A DNA stretch of 64,000 nt from Candidatus Peribacteria bacterium RIFOXYB1_FULL_54_35 (GCA_001787755.1 MFYJ01000011.1:62001-126000), one strand, 5' to 3'. Counted from the first letter of the stretch, positions 8,636-18,003 are shown. Numbers and translations: made by a program. The notes: generated by a model not told the origin, from the sequence alone.

Positions 8636-11600
8636 TTAGCTCTGGTAGCTGGTGGACTTCACAGTCGCCTCTGGGTACTCAACCCACGTGAAGTTCGTTG
8701 TGGTTGTATCCACATCTGACCACTCGACATAGCTCGTAGCGGCAGCTGTGCCCACGTTGAAGCTCGTGCGGGTAATAGAGTTAAACCTCGTCAGAGAGAC
8801 CTGGAGCGTGCTCACGGCACCGACCGTGGAGTTGCTTGGGTCGGTCACGTTGGCCTCAAGAACGAGCGTGATGTCGTCACCCTGGTTGATTTCCGTGTCG
8901 ATGAGGGTGTTCGACTTCAGCTGAGGACAGTACACCGTGAAGGTGCCGGAGGCTGTGCCTGCCATAACGGTCGTGCCGTTGTAGCCGGTACAGGCAACCT
9001 TGTTGGCATCACTGGAGTTGTCCTTGTTGTAGATCTTGAAGGTGCTTGCATCAAGGGAGACATTCGTCGCATTCACATTGAAGACAACGCCCGAGAGCAC
9101 TGCATCATTCAGACCGTTCTTGGAGTTTCCGTGTGCAGCGGCAGCAAACTTAAATGCTCCGATGTCAGATACGTCGGCCGGAACGGCGGAGCCGTTCGCA
9201 TCCTGGCTTGCGTTGGTGATCGAAGTGAGCTTCGCAAGGACAGAGACGTTCTTGTTGCCGGTAATATCGGTGTTCGCAGCTGCAGCGGAGGAAAGGCCAA
9301 TGAAGACCTCGCCAATAGCTGAGGTATCTCCGTCGTTCGCAATGAGGTTGTTGCTGGACTCGTCTCCGCGTGCGCGGATGGCACCGGAACCGGTGGACTC
9401 GTCAGAAACAGCCTGCTTGGCGATGAAGAACCAGACTGTCTGGTTGGATGAACCACCATTCACGTCATTCTTCATCTTCGGGCGGACGAGGACATCCATG
9501 TCATCGCCCTCCGGAACAACGAGCTGGCGGCTCTCCATGTTGGCACAGAACGCCTGGGTCATGTCGATGGTCGAACCGGAAGACACACCCGTGTTCTGCG
9601 TCAGGACATCATCGTTTCCGCATCCACCGACGGTCGCAAGCGCGAACGGAGTGGACTCACCAGCCTTGTAGAGTTCAAGGCGGTCTACGGAGTTGGCGAG
9701 AGAACCGGAAGAGTTGATCTGGATATCCGTCACATCGACTGCCTCATTCTCTGCATGGAACTGCATGCGGAGCACCGGCTCACCGAGAACGCCACCAAGG
9801 AGCTGGCGGTTGGTGAGTGGCGTGGAGTCCTTCGTGACGAAGAGATCTCCCTGGGCTACGAGTGCCCAGAGCTGGGACTCGACAGTCGTGACGGTAATGT
9901 CGCAGGACGTATTCGTACCGTCATGACAGGTGCCTGCGGTGTATGCAGCGCCGGCGATAGAACCTCCGTTCACGAGAATATTCGAGAGGTTGCTGCCGTC
10001 ATCGAGTTCTTCTGCCTCCAGGAAGGTGACAGTGGTACCCGTGGCGAACTGCACCAGCAGGTCATCGTTTGTCAGTGAGGAGGCAATATCGCCATGTACT
10101 TCGAAGATCACTGTCTCTTCAGCCGGGATGACGTAACCGCCGCCTGCGAGATCGGAGAATGGAATCTGGGAAGACTGGGATGCCACACCGTCCTCAAGGA
10201 TGGTATCGACGACACCATCACCGTCGGTGTCTACCCACAGAGCGTAGTTGCTCGCATTCAGCAGAGAACCCGACTGGGCCTCAAGTGTTGCCTTGGTGAA
10301 GAGAATATCCTCGGCCTCACCTGCGCGTGCCTCGAAGCGGAAGAGGTTAACGTTCTTCGCGTTCTCCACAGCAGTGTCACCCGTGCCCAGTGCCTTGACG
10401 GCAATGGTGAGGGTGGCTGCGGAAATCCGGTGGAAGTTACCGGCAATGTTGCCGCGCGGGCGGACATCACCGACCTTGTCACCGGTGGAGAGACCTTCGA
10501 CCTGCATATGGTAGGCAGTGCTTGCAGTAGCAAGCAAGTCGCCGAAGTTGCAGGTTGTCGTGTTGGAAACAAGCGCGCCGCCACTCAGGATGTGCGTCGG
10601 CTCGCCGCAGATGTGGATGCGGAACTTGTCACCACTCTGAGGCTTGTTGCCGGATCCGTTGTCGATGAAGTCGACACGGAACTCCCAGGTTTCGCTGCCC
10701 TTGACGATGAAATCATCAAACCGGTAAATCTGGAACGTACCATAGTTGGTACCAGCTTGCCTCTGGCCACTGTCGGACGTGCCTGTCAGGCGTACGCCGT
10801 CGATCGTGCGGCCGGTGGTCTTGTTGCGGACTTCCACATCCTCGAGCACTTCGTGGATCTGGTCGTAGCTGTTTGTAGTGAGATTGCTCAGGGCATCGCC
10901 CGTGGAGGTCTGCGCCTGGATAGCAATGAAGAGGTCCTTCACGTCGACATCTTCGCCACCCGTCTGGAACTCGATGTTCCCGAGAACGGCGTCGTTGTCA
11001 TCACGTGTGTAGTCCTGCGTTGCAGGACCATCGATACCGAGAGTGAATTCTCCGGCATCGATCGTCACGGTGTCAGGCAGGGTGGCAGTCTCGGTGGGCA
11101 GGGCAATCTGCGAACCGTACAACTGGCCGTTGACGCCGTAACCGTAGAGGGAACCGACAGCAAAGAGGTCGGAGCTCTCCTCAAAGTGCATGATCATGGA
11201 ATCAGCTGCACCGCCGACGATATCGGCAATAATTTCAAGCGTGATCTTGTCACCCTCGAGAATGGTGAACGGAGGATCGAAGACGACCGTCACGAAGTCA
11301 CCAACTGTCTGGGAGACAGTGTTCGTGAGAACAGTGCCGTCTGTGCGGCGCACTGCAATGTTCACGAAATCCCCATCGGAAGCAGAGCTGTTCTGCTCCA
11401 ATGTCATGGAGTAGAACGTCTGGTCCTCCGTGGAGTTCACTGCTACTTCAAACTTACCAATGACCACTCCTACATCACCCACTTCCACCTCATCGGGGGA
11501 AACGGTGCGGTAGGTGAGAGTCACAATACCACTGGTCACAGCAGCGAGACGGAACGTGCTGCCGCGGACAGGGAAGTTCCCACTGACATCCTTCGCATTT

Positions 11601-12952
11601 CCGAAGACATCGGACGGGAGCTCAATAACCATATTGTGCTCTGCGGATGTCGCGGAAGTGGAAGAGAAGTCAGCAACAACATCTACTGTCACTGTCTCAC
11701 AGGGGTCAAGAACAAGCGGAGAGGAGAAGCGCAGATCGGAGGTCTGATCCTCGGAGTCGATGGTGCGCTTGCGGGTCACACGTGCGCCATTGATGGCGGC
11801 GTAGATACCGTCGACATCTGTTACGGCACCGAAACCTTCATGCAAAACAGTCAGGTTCTCGATTTTGACAGAATCATCGCAGGAAGCGGTGAAATCGGCA
11901 GAAAGCATCACCACGCCTACTGCACCCTTCGGCACAGTGTCGCCCACCGGGCTGCTGGCGGAGAGTGATACCTCGAGCTCGCCTTCGCCCTGCTCAAATG
12001 CAGTGTAGCCAAGGAAGCTCATAGCATCATCGAAGACAACGCCATCTGCTGTCATAAGATCGGTCACGGCAATCGTGTACTCATGACCTGGGTCCATCGC
12101 CTCGCCGAGCGTGAGCTCAACGACGGTGGCACCAAGCAGTTCAACAGCACTCACTGGCACCTCTGGAGAGCCTGTCACCGCGTAATTGGCGACTTCCTCA
12201 GCTGAGGCTTCATCGAGTGAAACATTGAACTCGAGTTCAACGGTTGTGGCGGATGTTGCGACGGCATCGGTGAGCATAGGCTCAGCGCTGACGTCTTCAT
12301 CACCACAGTCGACACCGTACTGCATGCCCTGGTCGACGCGGTAAAGCATCACCACCATTTCTGCACGGTTCATGTTGTCGCCTGGGCGAACACGACCGGT
12401 GCGGTCATCACCCTGCAGCACGCAGTGATCTGCGGCTGTCTGGATGACGTCGGTGTACCACTGGCCAGCAGGGTTATCGACGAACTGAGGCGCATCGCCG
12501 GTCGACTCAAGTCCGAAAGAGCGGACAATGAGGGCGGCAGCCTCTGCGCGATTGATGTTCGCGCCTGGACGGGCGTAGCACGGGCTACTGCCGTAGCAGT
12601 TGCCGTCACCACGTACCCATCCTTCTTTACCGGCTTCTTCGAAGTACCCGTAGTACCACGCGCCGGTTGGCACATCGTTAAAGCTCGGGACGGCTGGCGG
12701 GGTGGAGAGAATTCCACCATTCAGCTCGACCACAAGCTTGACGAACTCCGCACGGTTGGCAGGATCGCCACCGCGGAAGCGTGCCTGTGTGGAATCGAGG
12801 TAGCCTGCATCGACAAAAGCGCCGACGGCATCCTCGTACCACACTCCTGCAGGAACGTCGCTGTACGCAGCAAGCACGGTCCCCACTTGGGTGAGGGTGA
12901 GAGCTGCAACGGACATTCCGGCAAGGACTTTCTTCAAACGAGAAAGGTCCAT
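8636..12952 (-). CDS. SLH-domain surface-layer-like protein, secreted
   Basis: The 1438-residue protein starts MDLSRLKKVLAGMSVAALTL, a signal peptide with likely cleavage after VLA. Three S-layer homology domains follow (about residues 28-210). Each has the pattern F-D-V/SDVP...WY...A...G.......F.G...NRAE, for example YSDVPAGVWYEDAVGAF, GANINRAEAAALIVRSFG and GDNMNRAEMVVMLYRVD. The remaining 1200 residues are threonine/serine/valine-rich beta-sandwich-like repeats, beginning with an Ig-like unit (TSATTVELEFNVSLDEAS). SLH domains usually bind pyruvylated cell-wall polymers in monoderm cells, so this is a candidate S-layer or major surface protein. The start at 12952 is chosen because the upstream in-frame extension lacks signal-peptide character. 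A 624-residue antisense reading frame inside it is a coding shadow. Confidence 0.9.
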   Translation of the reverse strand: MDLSRLKKVLAGMSVAALTLTQVGTVLAAYSDVPAGVWYEDAVGAFVDAGYLDSTQARFRGGDPANRAEFVKLVVELNGGILSTPPAVPSFNDVPTGAWYYGYFEEAGKEGWVRGDGNCYGSSPCYARPGANINRAEAAALIVRSFGLESTGDAPQFVDNPAGQWYTDVIQTAADHCVLQGDDRTGRVRPGDNMNRAEMVVMLYRVDQGMQYGVDCGDEDVSAEPMLTDAVATSATTVELEFNVSLDEASAEEVANYAVTGSPEVPVSAVELLGATVVELTLGEAMDPGHEYTIAVTDLMTADGVVFDDAMSFLGYTAFEQGEGELEVSLSASSPVGDTVPKGAVGVVMLSADFTASCDDSVKIENLTVLHEGFGAVTDVDGIYAAINGARVTRKRTIDSEDQTSDLRFSSPLVLDPCETVTVDVVADFSSTSATSAEHNMVIELPSDVFGNAKDVSGNFPVRGSTFRLAAVTSGIVTLTYRTVSPDEVEVGDVGVVIGKFEVAVNSTEDQTFYSMTLEQNSSASDGDFVNIAVRRTDGTVLTNTVSQTVGDFVTVVFDPPFTILEGDKITLEIIADIVGGAADSMIMHFEESSDLFAVGSLYGYGVNGQLYGSQIALPTETATLPDTVTIDAGEFTLGIDGPATQDYTRDDNDAVLGNIEFQTGGEDVDVKDLFIAIQAQTSTGDALSNLTTNSYDQIHEVLEDVEVRNKTTGRTIDGVRLTGTSDSGQRQAGTNYGTFQIYRFDDFIVKGSETWEFRVDFIDNGSGNKPQSGDKFRIHICGEPTHILSGGALVSNTTTCNFGDLLATASTAYHMQVEGLSTGDKVGDVRPRGNIAGNFHRISAATLTIAVKALGTGDTAVENAKNVNLFRFEARAGEAEDILFTKATLEAQSGSLLNASNYALWVDTDGDGVVDTILEDGVASQSSQIPFSDLAGGGYVIPAEETVIFEVHGDIASSLTNDDLLVQFATGTTVTFLEAEELDDGSNLSNILVNGGSIAGAAYTAGTCHDGTNTSCDITVTTVESQLWALVAQGDLFVTKDSTPLTNRQLLGGVLGEPVLRMQFHAENEAVDVTDIQINSSGSLANSVDRLELYKAGESTPFALATVGGCGNDDVLTQNTGVSSGSTIDMTQAFCANMESRQLVVPEGDDMDVLVRPKMKNDVNGGSSNQTVWFFIAKQAVSDESTGSGAIRARGDESSNNLIANDGDTSAIGEVFIGLSSAAAANTDITGNKNVSVLAKLTSITNASQDANGSAVPADVSDIGAFKFAAAAHGNSKNGLNDAVLSGVVFNVNATNVSLDASTFKIYNKDNSSDANKVACTGYNGTTVMAGTASGTFTVYCPQLKSNTLIDTEINQGDDITLVLEANVTDPSNSTVGAVSTLQVSLTRFNSITRTSFNVGTAAATSYVEWSDVDTTTTNFTWVEYPEATVKSTSYQS

Positions 12953-13113
12953 AGGAATGAAGGGATGAAAAGAAATAAAAACAAGGTTAGAAAAAGAATT
13001 CTTTTTGTAGCTTTGTAGAGGAAAGAGCTTCTGCTCTGCCCATCCCGGCACTCTCGCGTGAGAGGCGAGTGTGATTCCACGTGGGAATCCTTCACTCCTC
13101 TCCTTATATATAA
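12953..13113 (-). promoter_or_regulatory. Structured 5' leader of the surface-layer gene
   Basis: Upstream of the ATG lie two stable hairpins: GATTCC/GGAATC around CACGTG (13073-13089), and CACTC..CTCTC/GAGAG..GAGTG (13050-13072). Further upstream is the AT-rich palindrome TTATATATAA (13104-13113), a possible -10 region. The last 50 bases before the ATG are pyrimidine-rich with no Shine-Dalgarno. A long, folded leader suggests an mRNA stabilised for high expression (inference). Confidence 0.45.
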
Positions 13114-13251
13114 AGAGGGAACACGAGTGCGGGACACATGAATGCAGGCAAATACTCTTCTAAGAAGGGCACGATCCCAAAGGGATGTGAGAGACTCGTC
13201 TCTCCTTCAGAAAGGAAAGGCAAGTTGCCGTGTTGTGAAGGAGCGTCGTCA

Positions 13252-13302
13252 TTCACCCTGAGCTTGCCTGCGCTGAGCGCAGCCGAAGCGTCGAAGGGTG
13301 AA
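13252..13302. repeat. CPR-type repeat, CACCCTGAGC...TCGAAGGGTG
   Basis: Arms TTCACCCT and AGGGTGAA enclose GAGCTTGCCTGCGCTGAGCG and further GC-rich sequence. It is a fuller version of the TTCGACAAGCTCA family found several times in this window. Confidence 0.6.
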
Positions 13303-13682
13303 AGGACATACACACGGATCCACTCTTCTTTGGAAGAGCGAGATCAGCGAGAATCCTAGCGAGAAGCGAATGCTAAGCGCAAGAGGACCACACTGATCCG
13401 TGCAATAAGAAGAACGGGGAAGAGGCATGCCCGTTACACCGCACCGAGAGAGATACATCGGGCTTTATGGCAAATATTGGCGTTTATTTTCGATTTCGCG
13501 TTCGAATACTGGAGAGGAACGCCGGAAGGAGCAGAGAATCCTGCATAGAAATTAAACTTGCCATATCACAATATTATTGTATGAATTTAGAAAAGAACGT
13601 GAACTCGGCTGTACATAGCGTTTACCCGGCTTCACATATGATACCAAGTTGTAATGAAAACATTACAAAATTTGGATCAAAT

Positions 13683-13792
13683 ACTCCCTCTCCCATAGGG
13701 AGAGGGTTGGGGTGAGGGGTACGGAACCTCTCTATGCGCCATACAGCCCCTGAGCCCCTCTCCCTCACCCTCCCCCGCTGGGGGAGGGAAGA
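13683..13792. repeat. Two REP-like units (CTCTCCC...GGGAGAGGG)
   Basis: The first unit is CTCCCTCTCCC with GGGAGAGGGTTGGGGTGAGG (13683-13719). The second is CCCCTCTCCCTCACCC with the CTCCCCC/GGGGGAG hairpin (13752-13792). The two are in opposite orientation relative to each other and resemble the unit at 8458-8552. Confidence 0.6.
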
Positions 13793-13892
13793 ATGTTCTA
13801 TTGGAACAAGCCACAAGCGAAAACTCCATGCAATTATAAGGAGGGGGTATTTGTTCCCGTATTCATCACGTTTCCATCGCGGCCTGGTATGA

Positions 13893-15437
13893 CTACATCT
13901 TCGTGATCTTCTGCCCCTCCGCGGTGTCCCGTACCTCGTACCCGAGGGCTGCTATCTCGTCTCTCAGGCGATCGGACTCTTTGAAGTCCTTCGCCGTTCT
14001 TGCCGCCGCGCGCTGGTCTACGAACTTCTGGACCTCCGCAGGAATCGCCTCTGCTTCTTCAGAATCGAAGCAGCCGAAGGTATGACGAATCAGTTGAATA
14101 AATTTATCCAGTTCCGTCTCAAAACCTAATACTGGTCTGTGTGCATGGTATGCTTGAGTTCTTAACTCAAAAACAGCGGCCAGTGCGGCTGGTGTGTTGA
14201 GATCATCGTCCATGGCTTCAGTAAATCTCCGGAGATACCTTCTTATATCTTCAACACTAAAATCAGCGTTGGGCGGAATACCACCGGAATGTGCGATGAA
14301 CCCAATGTCCCTGTTTTGCATCCATTTTTGCATCCATTCCACTAATGTTCTGCGTGCATTCTTTGCATCTTCCAATCCTTTCTTTGCGAACTTGAGCTGC
14401 GTGCGGTAGTGCACGGAGAGGAAGTAGTACCTTAGATCGAGCGGCGAGTACCCCATGGCCTGAATGTCCGGAACGCTCAGCACGTTGCCAATACTCTTAG
14501 ACATTTTTTCTTTGCCTAAACCAAGCCAGAGCACCTGCATTTTAGGCATCGCAATTCGCCGCTTATGCACCCAGTACTTCACGAAGGGCGCGGGTCCGCT
14601 GCACTCGCTCTGCGCGATCTCGCACTCATGGTGAGGAAAGATATTATCCTCCCCGCCAGTGTGGATGTCGATCTGGCCCCCTAATAAAGAGGAGCTCATC
14701 GCTGAGCACTCGATGTGCCAGCCGGGGAATCCCGACTCCTCGTCTTCGCCGACGGTGTCGCTTCTTTTTCCCGTCGCAAACGTCCAGCGGAGGACGTGCC
14801 GCGCGTTGTCGCCGACGCACTTCTTCCACAGCGCGAAGTCCGCCGGGTGCTTCTTCTTCTCATCCACCGCGATGCGCGCGCCGGCGGAGAGCTTGTCGAT
14901 GGTATTGCCGGAAAGGGCTCCGTACTGCGGAAAACTCTGCACCGAGAAATAGATGCCATCGTCCGTTTCGTACGCATGCCCGGACTGCAGCATCGTCTTG
15001 ATCATCGCGAGCTGCTCTGCGATGAACTCGCTCGCACGGGGGCGCTTCCACGGATCCAGAATGTTGAGTGCCTTCTCGTCTTCCAGAAATTCGTTCGTGT
15101 GCTTCTCCACCACCGCCATCACGTCCTCCCATGTGACGCGCGCGGCTCCCCCCCCGCCTTTGCTCTTCTCCGCCTCCCGCTGAATCTTGTCATCCCCTTG
15201 ATCCGCGTCATGAAGCAGGTGCCCCACATCCGTGATGTTCTTCACGTGTATGACCTCGTAGCCGGAAACCTCCAGCCACCGGCGCAGGAGATCCGCCATG
15301 AGAAAGGAAGAGTAGTTGCCGATGTGCGGGCGCCCATAGACTGTGGGCCCGCAGGTGTACATGCGCACCTTCCCTTTCTCGAGCGGGACGAATTCTTCCT
15401 CGCCTTTGGAGAATGTGTTGTAGAGCTTGAGAGGCAC
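13893..15437 (-). CDS. cysS: Cysteinyl-tRNA synthetase
   Basis: The 514-residue class I enzyme charges tRNA-Cys. It shows the MYTCGPTVYGRPHIGNY segment (zinc-ligand Cys and the HIGH-like HIGN motif), the zinc-site block GFPGWHIECSAMS, the DIHTGGEDNIFPHHECEIAQSE stretch and the KMSKS loop in EKMSKSIGNV. A DALR-like anticodon helical domain makes up the C-terminal third. The GTG at 15437 (VPLKLYNTFSKGEEEF) is chosen as start: it gives the normal family N-terminus, and a -10 box TATCAT (15449-15444) lies exactly six bases before it, implying a leaderless message. An upstream ATG at 15485 would add 16 hydrophobic residues not expected in CysS. It is a single-gene unit on the minus strand. Confidence 0.96.
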   Translation of the reverse strand: MPLKLYNTFSKGEEEFVPLEKGKVRMYTCGPTVYGRPHIGNYSSFLMADLLRRWLEVSGYEVIHVKNITDVGHLLHDADQGDDKIQREAEKSKGGGGAARVTWEDVMAVVEKHTNEFLEDEKALNILDPWKRPRASEFIAEQLAMIKTMLQSGHAYETDDGIYFSVQSFPQYGALSGNTIDKLSAGARIAVDEKKKHPADFALWKKCVGDNARHVLRWTFATGKRSDTVGEDEESGFPGWHIECSAMSSSLLGGQIDIHTGGEDNIFPHHECEIAQSECSGPAPFVKYWVHKRRIAMPKMQVLWLGLGKEKMSKSIGNVLSVPDIQAMGYSPLDLRYYFLSVHYRTQLKFAKKGLEDAKNARRTLVEWMQKWMQNRDIGFIAHSGGIPPNADFSVEDIRRYLRRFTEAMDDDLNTPAALAAVFELRTQAYHAHRPVLGFETELDKFIQLIRHTFGCFDSEEAEAIPAEVQKFVDQRAAARTAKDFKESDRLRDEIAALGYEVRDTAEGQKITKM

Positions 15438-15443
15438 GTGGAG

Positions 15444-15449
15444 ATGATA
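15444..15449 (-). promoter_or_regulatory. -10 box placing transcription start at the cysS start codon
   Basis: TATCAT on the minus strand is followed by exactly six bases and then GTG. No clear -35. Confidence 0.4.
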
Positions 15450-15534
15450 GCGAAGCGGGAAAAAGAGATACAGGAAAACAGGCACGCCTCACATGTGAGG
15501 CGTGCCGTAAGCCCGACTCCGGATCTCCCCCGTC

Positions 15535-15957
15535 TCAGGCAGCATCGTGCACTTCGGCCCGACTGATCGGTGTCACCGACACCGCCGCCATGGAGCGGCA
15601 GTGGAAGGTGGCAGCAAGTGATCCCCCGAAGTGGATACGCAGGAAGATGTGCTCCCCGATGCGCAGGTAGGGATCTGTCTTGCTCAGCATGCGCTTGCGA
15701 TGCCAGATCCCCATTGCATCGGAAGGCGGCTCAATGTCCTGCCCGGGGACGTCTCCCCCCTCAAGCTCAACATGCTTGAGAGATGCAATCTCGATGCAAA
15801 CACTGCTTGCGCCAGAGGTGAGGAAGCGCACCTCGATATTGCTCCCGAGACGGAACCCGCCGCCGAGCGTAACTACCCTGCGCTGGTTGCGCCACCTTCC
15901 GGTCTTGTCCTGGTGGAACTGCTGTTCCACACCGGACAGTTTCTTCTTGTTCGCCAT
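15535..15957 (-). CDS. Hypothetical protein, two short CsrA-like beta segments
   Basis: I do not recognise this 140-residue protein with certainty. It starts MANKKKLSGVEQQFHQDK and is basic at the N-terminus, then has two similar beta-rich segments: GGGFRLGSNIEVRFLTSG near residue 40 and YLRIGEHIFLRIHFGGS near residue 100. Each resembles the 'R-x-G-x-x-I-x-V/L' strand pair of CsrA-family proteins, and the neighbouring small gene on the same strand resembles CsrA more clearly, but the match is weak. The start at 15957 is supported by a GGAG element (TATGGAGAACACGA before ATG) with ordinary Shine-Dalgarno spacing, unusual in this window. It could equally be an unrelated beta-barrel nucleic-acid-binding protein. 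Confidence 0.55.
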   Translation of the reverse strand: MANKKKLSGVEQQFHQDKTGRWRNQRRVVTLGGGFRLGSNIEVRFLTSGASSVCIEIASLKHVELEGGDVPGQDIEPPSDAMGIWHRKRMLSKTDPYLRIGEHIFLRIHFGGSLAATFHCRSMAAVSVTPISRAEVHDAA

Positions 15958-16195
15958 TCGTGTTCTCCATAACTGTAGGTAACCGCCGACAACCAACTCC
16001 CCAATGGAGTCAGGAATGGAAGCGCAGAAGGTGCGCCTTCAGCCCTGACTCAGGTGATGTGAAAGAGCAAAACAGAGAGAAGCATAGCGTTGCATAGGCA
16101 ATTCTCCGCAGAGAAAAAGTGGGAAAGTCCGTCGTCCTGACGTCCTTTCCCGAATCCGTTCGCGGCATCGCATCCTTTCGACACCGGCATCGTGG

Positions 16196-16390
16196 CTACG
16201 CCGCCCTTGCCAGAGGCAGTGCGGCGGCGTCGATGGCCGCGAGGACTTCGTCGGGTCCGAGAATCTCGAACCTCACCTCGTCGCCTTCGACTGCAGCCAC
16301 GGTGACAGTGATGTCACCCTGAGGGGCCCGAATGGTAATCCCCTCTCCAACGCCGCGGTCCACAGGACCGCGCAACGACGTTCCGTGCAT
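16196..16390 (-). CDS. Small CsrA-like protein
   Basis: The 64-residue product contains [20 protein letters not shown] followed by [18 protein letters not shown]. This lines up with the CsrA/RsmA core (R-x-V-G-E-x-x-x-I-G-D-x-x-x-V-x-V-x-x-V-x-G-x-x-V-R-x-G-x-x-A-P-x-x-V) apart from a four-residue insertion. CsrA dimers bind GGA motifs in mRNA leaders and block translation. The conserved C-terminal Arg of CsrA (in V-H-R-E-E) is not evident, so RNA binding is uncertain. The gene has a textbook Shine-Dalgarno, AAGGAGGT, six bases before the ATG, rare in this window. A GGA-loop hairpin lies just upstream. The similarity is from pattern reading only. Confidence 0.5.
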   Translation of the reverse strand: MHGTSLRGPVDRGVGEGITIRAPQGDITVTVAAVEGDEVRFEILGPDEVLAAIDAAALPLARAA

Positions 16391-16445
16391 GGTGATACCT
16401 CCTTACATGCACTGGGTGAACGGGCTGGTTGCTCCTTGCAACGGC
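16391..16445 (-). promoter_or_regulatory. Shine-Dalgarno plus GGA-loop hairpin upstream of the CsrA-like gene
   Basis: On the minus strand the hairpin GTTGC-AAGGA-GCAAC (16442-16428) presents GGA in its loop, with further GGGC/GCCC pairing outside it. About 25-30 bases later the Shine-Dalgarno AAGGAGGT (16404-16397) contains a second GGA. Two GGA sites, one looped and one in the ribosome site, are the layout recognised by CsrA/RsmE proteins, which often regulate themselves. Upstream to 16726 nothing else coding is seen apart from the leader of the aldolase gene on the other strand. Confidence 0.5.
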
Positions 16446-16726
16446 CCGTGACGCGGGAGGAGAGACCTCCCCCCATGTCACGGGCCCAAGCAGGAACAGG
16501 GTGCGGGATGAAAACGAACGGAGCGGCAGTATCTTCGTCACACAGAACCATGACACGCGTTTTGAGCTGTAAAACTATCTGTACATCTGTCTTTGGCTTA
16601 CAAATGCCAAGAGATAGGGTGCTCCGAACAGACAAACGCTTGTTCCCTTCTTGTGATCAATGTCCTAGAAAGGGGGAGGAGGGCATGATAGCCTACAGGT
16701 ACCACACAATTTTCCTGCCCCTCACT

Positions 16727-17794
16727 ATGGACTACACAGCAATTCAATCCCTTCTCGGCGAAGAAGCTGAGAGCCTCCTTTCTCATGAGTGCAAAACGAT
16801 CAGCAAAGACCGGCTGCATCTCCCGGGGCCGCACTCAGTGAAGAAGATCTTCGCACAATCGGACCGCTCCGGTGCCGTGCAGAAGAATCTGCAGGCACTC
16901 TACGGGCACGGCAGGCTCGCCGGCACCGGCTACCTCTCCATTCTCCCGGTGGACCAGGGAATAGAACACTCCGGTGGCGCTTCGTTCGCCAAGAACCCCG
17001 ACTTTTTCGACCCGGAGAACATTGTGAAGCTTGCTGTGGAAGGAGGGTGCAATGGCGTAGCCTCAACATTCGGGGTGCTGGGGATGGTCTCCAGAAAGTA
17101 TGCGGACAAGATTCCGTTCATCGTGAAAATGAACCACAACGAACTGCTCAGTTACCCAAACAGCTTTGACCAGATCATGTTCGGCACAGTGCAGCAGGCG
17201 TACGACATGGGGGCCGTGGCCGTAGGCGCAACCATCTACTTCGGCTCACCGGAGAGCGGCAGGCAGATAGTGGAGGTGGCTGCGGCGTTTGCCGAAGCAC
17301 ACCGGCTCGGCATGTTCACCGTGCTGTGGTGTTACCTGAGGAACAGCGCATTCAAAAAGGATAAGGACTACCACGTCTCCGCAGATCTCACGGGGCAGGC
17401 AAACCATCTCGGCGTCACCCTGGAGGCGGACATCATCAAGCAGAAGCTCCCCGAGAATAACGGCGGTTTCAAAGCGATGAACATGGAAGGGAGTTCCTAC
17501 GGGAAAATCGATGACCGCGTGTACACGGAGCTCACGACCGATCATCCGATCGATCTGTGCCGCTACCAGGTGGCCAACTGCTACATGGGCCGCATCGGGC
17601 TCATCAATTCCGGCGGTGCCTCCGGCAAGAACGATCTGCAGCAGGCGGTGAAGACGGCAGTGATCAACAAGCGCGCGGGCGGAGCAGGGCTCATCTCCGG
17701 ACGGAAGGCATTCCAGAAGCCGATGGCACAGGGTGTGGAGATTCTGAACGCCATCCAGGACGTGTATCTGTGTAAAGAGGTGACTGTGGCATAA
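16727..17794 (+). CDS. fbaB: Fructose-bisphosphate aldolase, class I (archaeal/DhnA type)
   Basis: The 355-residue enzyme cleaves fructose 1,6-bisphosphate in glycolysis, or runs the reverse in gluconeogenesis, through a Schiff-base lysine. Features of the FbaB group are the [22 protein letters not shown] segment, [25 protein letters not shown] and the phosphate-binding C-terminal part [18 protein letters not shown] followed by [15 protein letters not shown]. The start at [16 protein letters not shown] fits the family length. A longer reading frame from 16385 covers non-coding leader sequence, and an in-frame ATG at 16685 is possible but less likely. The leader just before the ATG is pyrimidine-rich (TTTTCCTGCCCCTCACT) with no Shine-Dalgarno. 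The gene stands alone and is followed by a structured repeat. Confidence 0.93.
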   Translation: MDYTAIQSLLGEEAESLLSHECKTISKDRLHLPGPHSVKKIFAQSDRSGAVQKNLQALYGHGRLAGTGYLSILPVDQGIEHSGGASFAKNPDFFDPENIVKLAVEGGCNGVASTFGVLGMVSRKYADKIPFIVKMNHNELLSYPNSFDQIMFGTVQQAYDMGAVAVGATIYFGSPESGRQIVEVAAAFAEAHRLGMFTVLWCYLRNSAFKKDKDYHVSADLTGQANHLGVTLEADIIKQKLPENNGGFKAMNMEGSSYGKIDDRVYTELTTDHPIDLCRYQVANCYMGRIGLINSGGASGKNDLQQAVKTAVINKRAGGAGLISGRKAFQKPMAQGVEILNAIQDVYLCKEVTVA

Positions 17795-17811
17795 GTTTTT
17801 GCACTGTCCTG

Positions 17812-18003
17812 ATTCGTTTGCTCGTTCTCTGGTTTGCTCGTTCGCTTGTTAGGGAACCTCTGAAAAACACAAAAAGCATGTCATGGTGAGCTCTGTCGAA
17901 CCACGACATGCGCCAAATTGTCGCAGTTCGTCAGGGCTCACTGTGACAATTTGGGTGTTTTTCAGGGGTTCCTTAGCTCGTTTTGAAACGAGCGAACAAA
18001 ATC
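17812..18003. repeat. MITE-like nested palindromic element
   Basis: An 18-base inverted repeat (GGAACCTCTGAAAAACAC at 17853-17870 and its near-perfect complement at 17955-17972, one mismatch) bounds a 120-base element. Two inner hairpins lie inside it: GCATGTC/GACATGC and CCAAATTGTCGCAG/CTGTGACAATTTGG. Outside it lie CTCGTT-type words like those at 6681-6753, with AACGAGCGAAC facing them. A fragment of the same terminal repeat (TTTTTCAGAGTTCC) occurs near 25168. No transposase is present. The remaining bases 18004-18212 contain nothing recognisable. Confidence 0.65.

Larger units (their letters stand above)
13114..13892. other. Intergenic region with several repeats, no convincing gene
   Basis: Between the surface-layer gene and cysS there is no reading frame with recognisable coding character. 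The region contains a hairpin of the CACCCTGAGC...GTCGAAGGGTG family (13252-13302), an AT-rich centre around 13560-13680, and two REP-like units (13683-13719 and 13752-13792). Confidence 0.6.

Noticed and set aside
10094-11968. 624-codon open frame on the plus strand opposite the surface-layer gene
   Set aside because: It is a coding shadow: the minus strand encodes a clear SLH protein with signal peptide, and the antisense translation has no recognisable domain.
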